Assembly (NCBI GenBank): GCA_016711285.1
Contig: JADJTG010000002.1
Location: 1 to 64,000, forward strand
Direction of reading: 5' to 3'
Origin: Sphingobacteriales bacterium
GTDB taxonomy: Bacteria; Bacteroidota; Bacteroidia; Chitinophagales; UBA2359
Length of the DNA: 64,000 bases
Below are positions 55,394 through 64,000 of the stretch, piece by piece. Every line of letters starts with the position of its first letter. The stretch's first letter is position 1. The position numbers and the translations under genes are program-made. A model generated the notes under the pieces. That model made no database searches. It was given only the letters and a program-made list of their open reading frames with translations, and had not been told where the DNA came from.

Positions 55394-57460
55394 ATGAAGC
55401 ATTACTTTTTACTTGCAATTTTATTGGGAACTTTTTCGGCACAGGCTCAGGAAGCTGGAGTACGCCGATTTCCTATTTTTGAACATTTTACTTCGAGTAA
55501 TTGCGGTCCTTGTGCACAGCAAAACCCAATTTTTCAAGAAAATGTTCTTTCAAAAAATTATGGAACTATCCACCACATTGCTTATCACACGAATTTTCCT
55601 GCTCCCGATACCGATCCCATGCATTTATTCAATAAACCGGAGGCATTGGCGCGGCAAAATTATTATGCCATACAGGGCGTACCCAATATACGCGGCAACG
55701 GCACTGACTACGGTAGTCCGGTAGCAGTGACACAAGAAGTAGTGAATGACTTGAGTCGCGGCAAAAGTCCGTTGGGTGTTAAAGTAAGTGACATGATTAT
55801 GGGCGATATGCACCATGCAACCGTCACCATAGAAACAGCAGCAGCAGCAGAGTTTGGCAACAACCTGAAATTGCGTGTAGCCATTGTAGAAAAATTGGTG
55901 GAATATGTTACGGCACCCGGCAGCAACGGCGAAAAAGAATTTCCAAATGTATTCCGCGATATGCTCACCGACACCGATGCTACTTCTTTGGGCGAAAGTG
56001 TCACGCCGGCTCCTGTAGGTCAAAGCCTCTCTTTTAACTATACTTACACTATGAACGAAGTTTGGAATCCTGACAATATATATGTAGTAGCTTGGGTGCA
56101 AAACGATGATACCAAAGAAGTGATTAATTCGGGAGCTACCTACGACCCAAAATGGCATATTGATACCAACGATCAACCTTTTAAAAAAGGAACTGCTCTG
56201 CAAGTATCTGAATTTAACGGAGTGTTGGTTAATGAGGGCGAAGCTGATGATTTTGAAGTACAGCTTCTTTCTCCTACACAAGATTGGCTCGCTACTATGG
56301 AAATCAACGGTACTACTTACGATGCCAATGCTACAAATGTAGTGAGCTTGCCTGCCAACTCCACCACTCCCTACAAATTGAAAGTACTCGTAGGTCCGGC
56401 GGGAGGCATTCATCGTTTTTCGGTATCGCTCAAACAGCAAAATACAGAGTATTCGCCCAACAGTAATCAGTTTTATGCCATTGCTAATGTACGCGACTTA
56501 GTGCTGAATAATGCCTTGAGCGGAAACGGAACAACCAATACCGATATATTCAACGGCAAATACTATTCAGATGGTTTGGCAGCCGCTGGCAATACTACAT
56601 ACGGCAATTTAGATGTACTAGCTTATAATCAAGCTCTGCAATACGATGTATTAGATGGTATAAAAAATATTTATTATAATATCGGTTGGACTTTCCCTGC
56701 TTTTACCGATGAAACTATCGGTAATTTGGTAGCGCACCTAGCAGGCGGCGGCAATTTGCTTGTTTGTGGTCAAGATGTGGCGTGGGACGTATTCGACACC
56801 GCCTCCGGCTCTGCCAACGGTACAGCCGCACAGCGTGAGTTTTTGAAAAATTATATGGGTGTAGATTTTTCTAACGATGGCAGCACTGCCAACAGCCAGC
56901 TAACCCCTGTTGCTGATGACGAAATATACGGCAGCTTAGGAAATTCCGCTATCGCCCACGTATATGTAGATGGTAGCGACGACTTTTTCTATCCCGACGA
57001 ATTAACCCTTGCAAGTGGTGTAAGCACTGCCACTGCCACTTTTAAATACAACAATGGCACAAAAATAGCAGGTATCCGAAACCACACGCCTAACTACAAA
57101 ACCTCGTATTTGGGTATCGGTATTGAAATGATTGAAAACGAAGCCGTGCGCAATGAATTTATGAATATCACACACGATTGGTTCTATGAAGAAGTAATTA
57201 TTGACGGTGTTACGACAATTAACGACAAAAAATTCAATTTATTTCCCAACCCATGCATAAATGATTTATATTTGTCTTCAGTTCAAGACAATCAGTACGA
57301 AATTGTAATCAGTGATGCGCTCGGAAAAGTAGTGTTCCAAAGCAATCTGGCTGCCGATACACAAAAAATTTCTTTGGCACATTTAACCAAAGGTGTTTAT
57401 TGGTGTCAAATGAAACATTCAGGAACAATTTTTGATACTCGTTTGTTAATCAAGCAATAA
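55394..57460 (+). CDS. Omp28-like secreted thioredoxin-fold protein with T9SS domain
   Basis: A 688-aa protein. Signal peptide MKHYFLLAILLGTFSAQAQ; the Omp28-like domain has a CxxC in FEHFTSSNCGPCAQQNP and GVPNIRGNG near the cis-Pro. The middle has mixed beta regions, a further domain with IYYNIGWTFPAFTDETIGNLVAHLAGGGNL (a GATase1-like/rossmannoid block), and a type A tail, FNLFPNPCINDLYL, LTKGVYWCQMKHSG. The start at 55394 follows a possible TAAATTTG box (55339-55346). The next gene (57536) is on the same strand. Confidence 0.85.
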   Translation: MKHYFLLAILLGTFSAQAQEAGVRRFPIFEHFTSSNCGPCAQQNPIFQENVLSKNYGTIHHIAYHTNFPAPDTDPMHLFNKPEALARQNYYAIQGVPNIRGNGTDYGSPVAVTQEVVNDLSRGKSPLGVKVSDMIMGDMHHATVTIETAAAAEFGNNLKLRVAIVEKLVEYVTAPGSNGEKEFPNVFRDMLTDTDATSLGESVTPAPVGQSLSFNYTYTMNEVWNPDNIYVVAWVQNDDTKEVINSGATYDPKWHIDTNDQPFKKGTALQVSEFNGVLVNEGEADDFEVQLLSPTQDWLATMEINGTTYDANATNVVSLPANSTTPYKLKVLVGPAGGIHRFSVSLKQQNTEYSPNSNQFYAIANVRDLVLNNALSGNGTTNTDIFNGKYYSDGLAAAGNTTYGNLDVLAYNQALQYDVLDGIKNIYYNIGWTFPAFTDETIGNLVAHLAGGGNLLVCGQDVAWDVFDTASGSANGTAAQREFLKNYMGVDFSNDGSTANSQLTPVADDEIYGSLGNSAIAHVYVDGSDDFFYPDELTLASGVSTATATFKYNNGTKIAGIRNHTPNYKTSYLGIGIEMIENEAVRNEFMNITHDWFYEEVIIDGVTTINDKKFNLFPNPCINDLYLSSVQDNQYEIVISDALGKVVFQSNLAADTQKISLAHLTKGVYWCQMKHSGTIFDTRLLIKQ

Positions 57461-57535
57461 CAAGTTTTATACACACGCACATTTATAATCGGTTTAGATT
57501 ATTTTTTTAACTTTTCAGCATTTGTTGTTTTATTT

Positions 57536-58246
57536 ATGAGGAAAATATACTTTTTAGCGATTTTATTACTAAGTATAGCGGTAAAAGCGCAAAGTCTGCA
57601 GTTTATAGAGGAAGGTCCGATTAATGTGGGTTTTATGCCCAGCACTTCGCTCACTTTTTCGCCTGAAGTAGAGGTACTTAACTCCTCTACGGGTAAGATA
57701 AATGTAGTATGGGAACGTACCATTATTAATATGCCTAACGGTTGGGAAGTTCAAATTTGTGACCCCAACTTGTGTTATTTATCACAAGTGAGTTCCAATC
57801 AATTCCAACTTAATGGCGGGTCAAAAGCAAAAATGAAAATGGGTGTACAAATTGTCAGCGGTGCACCTACAGAAGGCTGTGCAATAATAGAATTGAAAGT
57901 AAAAAATGCTGTAAATCCCGACATCAATGATATAATTATTTTCAATATGTGTGCAGATGCTACTGGTTTTAACACGGTAATAAGTACACGTAAAGATTTT
58001 CGTATTTTCCCAAATCCGGTTACTTTTACTTTAAATTTGGAATTTAGCGGCTATGATTTTGATGAAATCAACGCTATTGAAATTTATAGTTTAGTGGGTA
58101 AAAAAATTGATGTAATTTATCCGCAAAACCTCAGCGATGTGTTCCAATACCCCGCTTACGATCTCTCCGAAGGTATGTATTTGGTAAATATTGTAGATCG
58201 CAATGGCAGAGTTTTAGGAACTAAACGTTTTTCAAAAGTGGATTAA
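57536..58246 (+). CDS. Small secreted T9SS-cargo protein
   Basis: A 236-aa protein. Signal peptide MRKIYFLAILLLSIAVKAQ; a single beta-sandwich-like domain (residues about 25-140, four Cys) of unknown function; then a type A T9SS domain (FRIFPNPVTFTLNLEF, IEIYSLVGKKIDVIY, LSEGMYLVNIVDRNGRVLGTK). It lies 75 bp after the Omp28-like gene on the same strand and is probably cotranscribed. A terminator follows. Confidence 0.75.
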   Translation: MRKIYFLAILLLSIAVKAQSLQFIEEGPINVGFMPSTSLTFSPEVEVLNSSTGKINVVWERTIINMPNGWEVQICDPNLCYLSQVSSNQFQLNGGSKAKMKMGVQIVSGAPTEGCAIIELKVKNAVNPDINDIIIFNMCADATGFNTVISTRKDFRIFPNPVTFTLNLEFSGYDFDEINAIEIYSLVGKKIDVIYPQNLSDVFQYPAYDLSEGMYLVNIVDRNGRVLGTKRFSKVD

Positions 58247-58320
58247 TCTGTAATCATTCTTTATTTTCCTCTCATCTAAAAAATCTAAACAGATATAAAT
58301 ATTTTTACATTTAAATTTAT

Positions 58321-58360
58321 AAAAACGGCGGACTTTTTTTAAAGTCCGCCGTTTTTTTTG
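58321..58360 (+). terminator. Terminator after the 57536 gene
   Basis: Stem AAAAACGGCGGACTTT / AAAGTCCGCCGTTTTT with a TTTT loop and T run. An A tract precedes it. Confidence 0.85.
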
Positions 58361-58414
58361 TACCTTAAAAAATTAATCGTTTTTTTGTACCCGATTATTT
58401 AATTAATAAAATTT

Positions 58415-59710
58415 ATGAATATCACCCAATCCGAACAATTATTTCAAAGAGCCAAACAACTGATGCCCGGCGGTGTTAATTCGCCGGTACGCGCCTTCAA
58501 GTCGGTGGGCGGCACGCCTGTTTACATGGAGCGCGGCGAAGGCTGTTATATGCACGATGTGGACGGCAACCGCTATATTGATTTCTGCTGCTCGTGGGGA
58601 CCGCTTATTTTAGGGCATCGCCCGCCGCAGGTAATGGAAAAAATCCAGGAAGCCCTCAGCAAAGGAACAACTTTCGGAACGGTAAATCCTTACGAAGTAG
58701 CATTGGCGGAGTTGCTCGTCACACATCATCGTTGCGTGGAGCGAGTGCGTTTTGTGAGTTCGGGTACAGAGGCGGTGATGAGTGCAGTGCGGCTGGCAAG
58801 AGGCTTCACCCAACGCGATAAAATCATTAAATTTGAAGGTTGCTATCACGGACATGTGGATTATCTGATGGTAAAAGCCGGCTCAGGACTGGTGACTTTC
58901 GGCGAGTCGTCATCGGCGGGTGTGCCTGAAGTATTTGCAGCACAAACTATTGTGCTACCCCTCAACGACCTCGACGCTTTGGAGCAAACAATGCAACGCA
59001 TCGGTAACGAAATAGCCGCTATTTTGATAGAACCTATACCTGCCAATAATGGCTTATTGCTGCAAGACAAAACCTTTCTGCAAGCCCTACGCCGCTTGTG
59101 TACGCAATACGGCAGCCTCTTGATTTTTGACGAAGTAATTTCAGGGTTTCGTGTGGGCTTTGAAGGAGCAGCCGCCCACTATAATATCACCCCCGACCTA
59201 CTCACCTTCGGTAAAATCATCGGCGGCGGTATGCCTGTGGGAGCTTTCGGTGGCAGAGCCGATATTATGAAACTCATCGCTCCCGAAGGTGCAGTATATC
59301 AGGCAGGCACTTTGTCGGGCAATCCGGTGGCAATGGCGGCGGGTTGGGCACAATTGCAAGCCTGCTTACAAGAAGGATTTTACGAAGAATTGCACAAAAA
59401 AACGGCATTTTTCTGCGATATAATCAACACACATTGCCGTCAAAAAGGCTATCCGGCTCATTTATTTCATATAGATTCTATTTTTTGGATTGCCTTCACT
59501 TCCGCCGACCATATTGCTGATGCCCACTCCATTGATGCTGATAAAATGGTGTATTTCAAGCGTTTGTATCCTTTGTTATTGGAGCGTGGTATTTATTTAG
59601 GTCCTTCGGGCTACGAGGTCGGTTTTGTTTCGCAGGCACACAGCTACGATGTATTACAAACGGCGGCACAAGTGCTGTGCGACTGTTTGGATATTGTATT
59701 TTCTTCGTAA
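58415..59710 (+). CDS. hemL: Glutamate-1-semialdehyde 2,1-aminomutase
   Basis: A 431-aa class III aminotransferase. LMPGGVNSPVRAFKSVGG is the N-terminal signature, FVSSGTEAVMSAVRLARG and YHGHVDYLMVKAGSG are PLP and substrate contacts, DEVISGFRVG is the PLP ring motif, and LTFGKIIGGGMPVGAFGG carries the PLP Lys. It makes 5-aminolevulinate in the C5 heme route. No other hem gene is adjacent. A DUF2851 gene follows 27 bp downstream. Confidence 0.94.
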   Translation: MNITQSEQLFQRAKQLMPGGVNSPVRAFKSVGGTPVYMERGEGCYMHDVDGNRYIDFCCSWGPLILGHRPPQVMEKIQEALSKGTTFGTVNPYEVALAELLVTHHRCVERVRFVSSGTEAVMSAVRLARGFTQRDKIIKFEGCYHGHVDYLMVKAGSGLVTFGESSSAGVPEVFAAQTIVLPLNDLDALEQTMQRIGNEIAAILIEPIPANNGLLLQDKTFLQALRRLCTQYGSLLIFDEVISGFRVGFEGAAAHYNITPDLLTFGKIIGGGMPVGAFGGRADIMKLIAPEGAVYQAGTLSGNPVAMAAGWAQLQACLQEGFYEELHKKTAFFCDIINTHCRQKGYPAHLFHIDSIFWIAFTSADHIADAHSIDADKMVYFKRLYPLLLERGIYLGPSGYEVGFVSQAHSYDVLQTAAQVLCDCLDIVFSS

Positions 59711-59737
59711 AAAAATAATTTATTAATTGCAGAAAAA

Positions 59738-61027
59738 ATGATAAATGAAGCATTGCTGTCGCACATTTGGCAATATCGTTTGTATGATATTGCCGAAAAA
59801 AACTTGTGCAGCAGTGAGGGTGAAAGTATTACAATATTACAAACCGGAACCAAACACAACCACGCAGGTCCTGATTTTTTCAATGCACATATCAAAATCG
59901 GAGATACACTCTGGGCAGGCAACGTGGAAATTCATACCAAAGCCTCTCACTGGCTGCAACACCGACATCAAAACGACTGCGCCTACGATTCGGTGATTTT
60001 GCACGTGGTGTACGAAAACGATGCGCCGCCCCTGCACCGAACCGATGGCACTTGCATACCCACCTTAGAACTCAAATCGTATTTGCCTCTTTCGGTGGTA
60101 GAGCGGTATCGTCTTTTGCAACACGCCCCCACACAACCTGTTCCTTGTGCAGCTATTTTTCCGAAAAACGATATTTTGCGCCTTTCTTTTTGGCTCGACC
60201 GTTTGCTGGCGGAGCGTTTAGAGCAAAAAACCGCCCTTTTTCAGTCGTATTTGAGCTATTTGGATAATGATTGGGAAAGTGCTTTTTATTGGGCATTGGC
60301 AAGAGCTTTCGGTGCGCCACTCAACAGCGATGTTTTTGAACAAGTGGCTCGTTCTTTGCCTTTGCTGGTGCTGCGCAAAGAGGCACATCAACCTCACAGT
60401 GCTGAAGCCTTATTGCTGGGGCAAAGCGGTTTTTTAGAAACGGTACCACCCGACGACACCTATGCGTTGCACCTGCGCGAGCATTATCTTTTTTTACAAC
60501 ACAAACATCAATTACAGCCAATTGCGGTATCGCAATGGAAATTTCTGCGTTTGCGCCCTGCCCATTTTCCTACCCTTCGTTTGGCGCAGTTAGCGGCTAT
60601 TTTACAAAAAAATGAAGGGCTTTTTTCAAAAATAATAGCCGCCCCCGACCTAAAAAGCCTTAAATCTCTACTAAAAAGTAAACCTTCGGTGTATTGGGAT
60701 ACGCATTATATGATAAGAAAAAGCATCAAAGCCTCCACCCACCAAATAGGCGAACAGTTTTTGAATACTTTGCTCATCAATACCGTTGTTCCGGCGATTT
60801 TTGTATATGGACGCATACAGGCACAAGACCATTTAGAGGATAAAGCCCTGAATTATCTGACAGCTTTGCCCGCCGAAAAAAACAGTATTATCAGCGATTG
60901 GGCAGCTTTGGGCTGGAAAGCCGCCGATGCTCATCAAAGTCAGGCACTGTTGCAATTGCGCAAGCACTATTGCGATACCAAACGTTGTTTGGAGTGTATC
61001 ATCGGCGCGCAATTATTAAAGGGGTAA
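59738..61027 (+). CDS. DUF2851 family protein
   Basis: A 429-aa cytoplasmic protein of the DUF2851 family, which is typical of Bacteroidota. Conserved are the N-terminal HIWQYRLYD, ILQTGTKHNHAGPDFFNAHIKIG, GNVEIHTKASHWLQHRH, YDSVILHVVYEND and the C-terminal CLECIIGAQLLKG. The first half resembles a restriction-endonuclease-like core (H-x-N-GPDF and E-x-H), but no activity is established. It follows hemL by 27 bp on the same strand. Confidence 0.85.
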   Translation: MINEALLSHIWQYRLYDIAEKNLCSSEGESITILQTGTKHNHAGPDFFNAHIKIGDTLWAGNVEIHTKASHWLQHRHQNDCAYDSVILHVVYENDAPPLHRTDGTCIPTLELKSYLPLSVVERYRLLQHAPTQPVPCAAIFPKNDILRLSFWLDRLLAERLEQKTALFQSYLSYLDNDWESAFYWALARAFGAPLNSDVFEQVARSLPLLVLRKEAHQPHSAEALLLGQSGFLETVPPDDTYALHLREHYLFLQHKHQLQPIAVSQWKFLRLRPAHFPTLRLAQLAAILQKNEGLFSKIIAAPDLKSLKSLLKSKPSVYWDTHYMIRKSIKASTHQIGEQFLNTLLINTVVPAIFVYGRIQAQDHLEDKALNYLTALPAEKNSIISDWAALGWKAADAHQSQALLQLRKHYCDTKRCLECIIGAQLLKG

Positions 61028-61116
61028 AGTATTCTTTGCGAAGATGAACAAAAATCAGTTTTAGTACAGTTTAAATTACAGACTCAAATTTTATACCCCT
61101 TAAAATTATTTACCAC

Positions 61117-63525
61117 CTACACCTTCTCTCGCCAAAGTTGTACGGCAGTACCCAAAATCAGGAGCAACAAAAACACCGACCCCACCGTGGCATACATCGT
61201 GCCTTTGGCTACATTTTCCGGCTCAAACTTTAACTCAATGCGATGCTCGCCTGCGGGTACGCGCAAAGCACGCAGCACATAATTGGCACGAATCAGCGGC
61301 GTTTCTTTATCATCTATATATGCTTTCCAGCCTTTATCATACCACATCTCCGAAAACAACACCAATTGTTCGCTGTTGGCTTTGAATTGATAAGTGAGTC
61401 GGTCGGGGTGATATTGTGTGAGGGCAACGCTGCCGGTGCTGTCTTTTTGTAAATTTAAACCTGCCAGTTGCGCTTCAAATTCTTTGTGAATAAAGGCTTT
61501 TTCCTGCGGATTAAAGTCTTTCAAACGGCTGATTTCTGTATCGGCATCGGGCACTATTTCGTAGCTGCCTACCAACCACGCATTGCCTGCTGCCGCCGGA
61601 TTAGGCACTATTTTTCCGTCTTGTGTGATGATATACTTCGTATTGAGCATATTCAGCACCGACTGATTATTTTGTGAAATATGTTCTTCTATAATATCCT
61701 GATAGCGGCGCAACTTGGCGGCGTGATAACCCCCGATAAGTTTGTGAAAATTAGCACCACGCGAATCATTAAAAGGACTGCTTGTGAGGTCGAGTACACG
61801 GTACGATAAGGCTTTGTCTTTCATAATTTGTTCATCGGCGGCAGTGGGGCGCACTTCCGATTTTTTGGCACTTTTGAAATCATCGGCATTTTGGTAGCGT
61901 TTGCTCACCTGCCACATATCGCCCAGCATCAACACAACTACTGCAGCTATTACATAATCGCTGCGCATTTTTCCTTTTAAATACAACCACAAAGCACCCG
62001 CCGACAAAGCTATCAGCACTGCCGAGCGCAAGGCATCGTTGCGCAACATAGCGGCGCGGTCTTCTTCAAGAGCTTGTAATAACCAAGCGTATTGTTTAAA
62101 ATTGGCATCGGTAGCCCCCGAAAAATCAAAAACAGCACCGCCTAATAAAGCCAGCAACAAACAAAAGGCAGCCATTGCACCGCCGACATAGAGCGTTTTT
62201 TTCGCTAATTGTTTATGGTCATCGGCGGTATAAAAAAGTTCGCGCAAAGCCAAAGCCGCCAAAGCTACTGCACACAAATGCGCCATAGACAAGGAGGAAG
62301 TAAAAGCGCGGAATTTGTTGAAAGTAGGAAAATGGTCAAATAAGAAATAATTAAAAGCGGCAAAATTTTTACCCCACGCTATCATCACAAATAAGAGCAT
62401 ACCCGCCAGCAACCACCATTTGCTGTAATGGCGAGAAACGATAACACCCAAAACTGCCAAAAACAACACAATTGCTCCGAAGTAAAAAGGACCTGACACA
62501 CCGGGTTGTTCGCCCCAATAAGTAGGGGCTTGCTTTACAAATGACCGTGCCTGCTGCGGATTTTGTTGTTTGATGGCTTTGTAAGTAGCCGAATTTTCGC
62601 CTATATTTTCGGTAGAAGAACCGCCATAAGCATTGGGAATGAGTAAATTGATACTTTCGCCTACGCCATAGCTCCAGTGATAGGCATATTCTTTATCCAA
62701 ACCACTTGTTCCTGCTTCCTGCCCTACCTCTGCTTTGCTCAGAATAGCTTTGCCGCGAATGGTAGCTTCGGCATATTCGTAGTTGGTGAGCAAAGAGCCA
62801 ATATTGGGAGCTAAACCGATAACAACAGCAAGAAAAGCCACCGCCGTAGCGCGCAAAAATTCTAAAAACCGCCCCAAGCGAGCTGCCTGTATCAACTCCG
62901 ACACCCCGAAAACAAGCGTAAGCAGCAGCAAATACAAGGTAATTTGATAGTGATTGGCGATAATTTCGCAGCAAAACGACACTGCTGTCAGCAATGCGCC
63001 CCAAGCGTATTTTCCTCTATAAATGAGTATCAGCCCCGCCATAAATGCCGGAACAAAGCCCAAAGCAATAATTTTATTGATATGTCCGGCATCTATCAAA
63101 ATAGCATTGATGGTAGATAAACCAAACACTGCCGCCCCTGCCAAACTCCACCAACGCCGCGCTCCCAACACCGACAACAAAATGTACATACTCAGCATAC
63201 ACAGCAGCACCGTACCCAAAGGATTACTCACACCGGCGTAGTAGCCCGTAAAAATGCGGTAAAGCGGTACAAACCAGTTGCCGAAATGATGCCCCCAGGT
63301 TTGATAGGTGGGCATTCCCGAAAACATACCATTGCTCCACAAAGGGGCTTTTCCATCTTTTTCATAAAATGCTTTTGTTTCTGCCTGCCAGCCCAACGCC
63401 GACACCGTATCGTGCTGTTCGAGAACTTTGCCGCCCAGCATCGGATAAAAATAAACAGCGCACAACAACAATAAAATGCCTACTGCCACTAAATGCGGTA
63501 AAAGGTTTTTTATAGAAAAACGCAT
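61117..63525 (-). CDS. YfhO-like multi-pass membrane protein
   Basis: An 802-aa protein with about a dozen membrane helices (for example LVAVGILLLLCAVYFYPML near the N-terminus), a large loop region between about residues 560 and 760, and one C-terminal helix (YATVGSVFLLLLILGTAV). GKVLEQHDTVSALGW and NGMFSGMPTYQTW are typical of YfhO/bacterial membrane glycosyltransferase-like proteins. It may flip or add sugars to envelope polymers (inference from the family). Convergent with the DUF2851 gene. Confidence 0.8.
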   Translation of the reverse strand: MRFSIKNLLPHLVAVGILLLLCAVYFYPMLGGKVLEQHDTVSALGWQAETKAFYEKDGKAPLWSNGMFSGMPTYQTWGHHFGNWFVPLYRIFTGYYAGVSNPLGTVLLCMLSMYILLSVLGARRWWSLAGAAVFGLSTINAILIDAGHINKIIALGFVPAFMAGLILIYRGKYAWGALLTAVSFCCEIIANHYQITLYLLLLTLVFGVSELIQAARLGRFLEFLRATAVAFLAVVIGLAPNIGSLLTNYEYAEATIRGKAILSKAEVGQEAGTSGLDKEYAYHWSYGVGESINLLIPNAYGGSSTENIGENSATYKAIKQQNPQQARSFVKQAPTYWGEQPGVSGPFYFGAIVLFLAVLGVIVSRHYSKWWLLAGMLLFVMIAWGKNFAAFNYFLFDHFPTFNKFRAFTSSLSMAHLCAVALAALALRELFYTADDHKQLAKKTLYVGGAMAAFCLLLALLGGAVFDFSGATDANFKQYAWLLQALEEDRAAMLRNDALRSAVLIALSAGALWLYLKGKMRSDYVIAAVVVLMLGDMWQVSKRYQNADDFKSAKKSEVRPTAADEQIMKDKALSYRVLDLTSSPFNDSRGANFHKLIGGYHAAKLRRYQDIIEEHISQNNQSVLNMLNTKYIITQDGKIVPNPAAAGNAWLVGSYEIVPDADTEISRLKDFNPQEKAFIHKEFEAQLAGLNLQKDSTGSVALTQYHPDRLTYQFKANSEQLVLFSEMWYDKGWKAYIDDKETPLIRANYVLRALRVPAGEHRIELKFEPENVAKGTMYATVGSVFLLLLILGTAVQLWREKV

Positions 63526-63752
63526 GGTATAATCAAAAAAATAAAGAAAAATTAAAATAATAGCATCAAAAGTAAGGTTTTTTTTAAAAAAGTCATTAAA
63601 AATAGCAATGTCAGATAGAAGTTAAATTGTATAAATATATAATTATCAATAGGTTGTGAGATTATAAATGATTTTTTATAAAAAATAAATCAAGATAAGC
63701 GTAATTTTGCGGGTTATTTTTCTTTTCTTTTCTAAAAAGCCCCCTGGTAAAA

Positions 63753-64000
63753 GTGAATTTACATTTCAGAAAAAATATCAGTATTTGCTTACTGCTGCTA
63801 CCCCTGCTGCTACCCCAATGGTGTCGTAGCGAAGGAAATGGTATTTATCATATTTTAAATGAAGAAAAAGATGCTTTACGCTGTCGTTTGGATTTGATAG
63901 CTCACGCCGAAAAAGAAATTTTATTGTCGTATTATATCTTTGAACCCGACTATGTAGGTTTGGTAGTGATGGAGGCACTGTTAGAAGCAGCAGCACGCGG
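63753..64000 (+). CDS. Phospholipase D-like family protein (5' partial)
   Basis: The frame opens at GTG (63753), with a hydrophobic start (NISICLLLLPLLLPQWC) that looks like a signal or lipoprotein-type leader. It continues with YHILNEEKDALRCRLDLIAHAEKEILLSYYIFEPDYVGLVVMEALLEAAARG, the opening block of cardiolipin-synthase/PLD proteins before the first HxK motif. The catalytic HKD motifs lie beyond the window. A -7-like TAATTTTG is at 63702-63709. Start codon choice is provisional. Confidence 0.65.
   Translation, partial: MNLHFRKNISICLLLLPLLLPQWCRSEGNGIYHILNEEKDALRCRLDLIAHAEKEILLSYYIFEPDYVGLVVMEALLEAAAR

Overview
The window looks like chromosomal DNA of a free-living Bacteroidota (Saprospiria/Chitinophagia-like; the rank below phylum is a guess). 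The evidence is: secreted proteins ending in type IX secretion (T9SS) sorting domains of both type A and type B (gliding-motility-associated, CHU_C-like) kinds; promoter boxes of the Bacteroidota TTTG/TAnnTTTG type; DUF2490, DUF2851 and YfhO-like proteins; an Omp28-like protein; and an M23 peptidase/bactofilin/AtpZ-like gene order. There is no rRNA, CRISPR array or prophage. One tRNA (Gln, TTG) is present.

Layout. (1) 1-6995, minus strand: a small secreted protein followed by giant repeat gene 1, which runs off the left edge. Its distal part is about 21 tandem 195-bp (65-aa) Ig-like repeats. (2) 7038-11565, minus strand: two paralogous membrane/spermidine-synthase-like genes. The first is split by a degenerate IS630-like element (7598-8707) with inverted ends and a possible 5-bp target duplication. 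A 119-bp MITE-like relative of that element sits at 12090-12208. (3) 12323-22503, minus strand: giant repeat gene 2, about 10.2 kb if its frames are rejoined. It encodes a signal peptide, PKD-like domains, a CUB-like domain, the same 65-aa repeats, 36 Cys/Asp-rich 28-aa repeats and a type B sorting domain. (4) 22504-23820: intergenic DNA with a minisatellite that has a higher-order (AABCD) organisation. (5) 23821-42080: mostly housekeeping genes: glycosyltransferase, nuoN, M23 peptidase, bactofilin, AtpZ-like, SprT-like, paaA, cysteine desulfurase, tRNA-Gln, ppa, Rrf2 regulator, serine hydrolase, TSUP transporter, fabG and a VWA membrane protein. (6) 42091-43059: a second minisatellite (42 bp x13), a four-part inverted repeat, and a short T9SS-tail-like ORF closed by a strong hairpin. 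(7) 43125-58246: T9SS-secreted proteins, a GH13 amylase, a BASS transporter, a pseudouridine synthase and nuoABCD. (8) 58415-64000: hemL, DUF2851, a YfhO-like protein and the start of a phospholipase-D-like gene.

How the genes relate. The dominant theme is cell-surface and secreted protein display through T9SS: two giant repeat adhesin-like proteins, two WD/propeller-like paralogs, two secreted thioredoxin-fold proteins and a small secreted protein. Respiratory complex I is only partly here, with nuoN about 24 kb away from nuoABCD. The peptidoglycan hydrolase/bactofilin pair should shape the envelope.

Caveat. At least 17 single- or two-base frame breaks can be inferred. Most lie at homopolymers, and they cluster in the repeat genes, the IS, and one tandem paralog, while single-copy housekeeping genes are intact. 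This looks more like consensus error in repetitive DNA than true decay, but reads are needed to decide.
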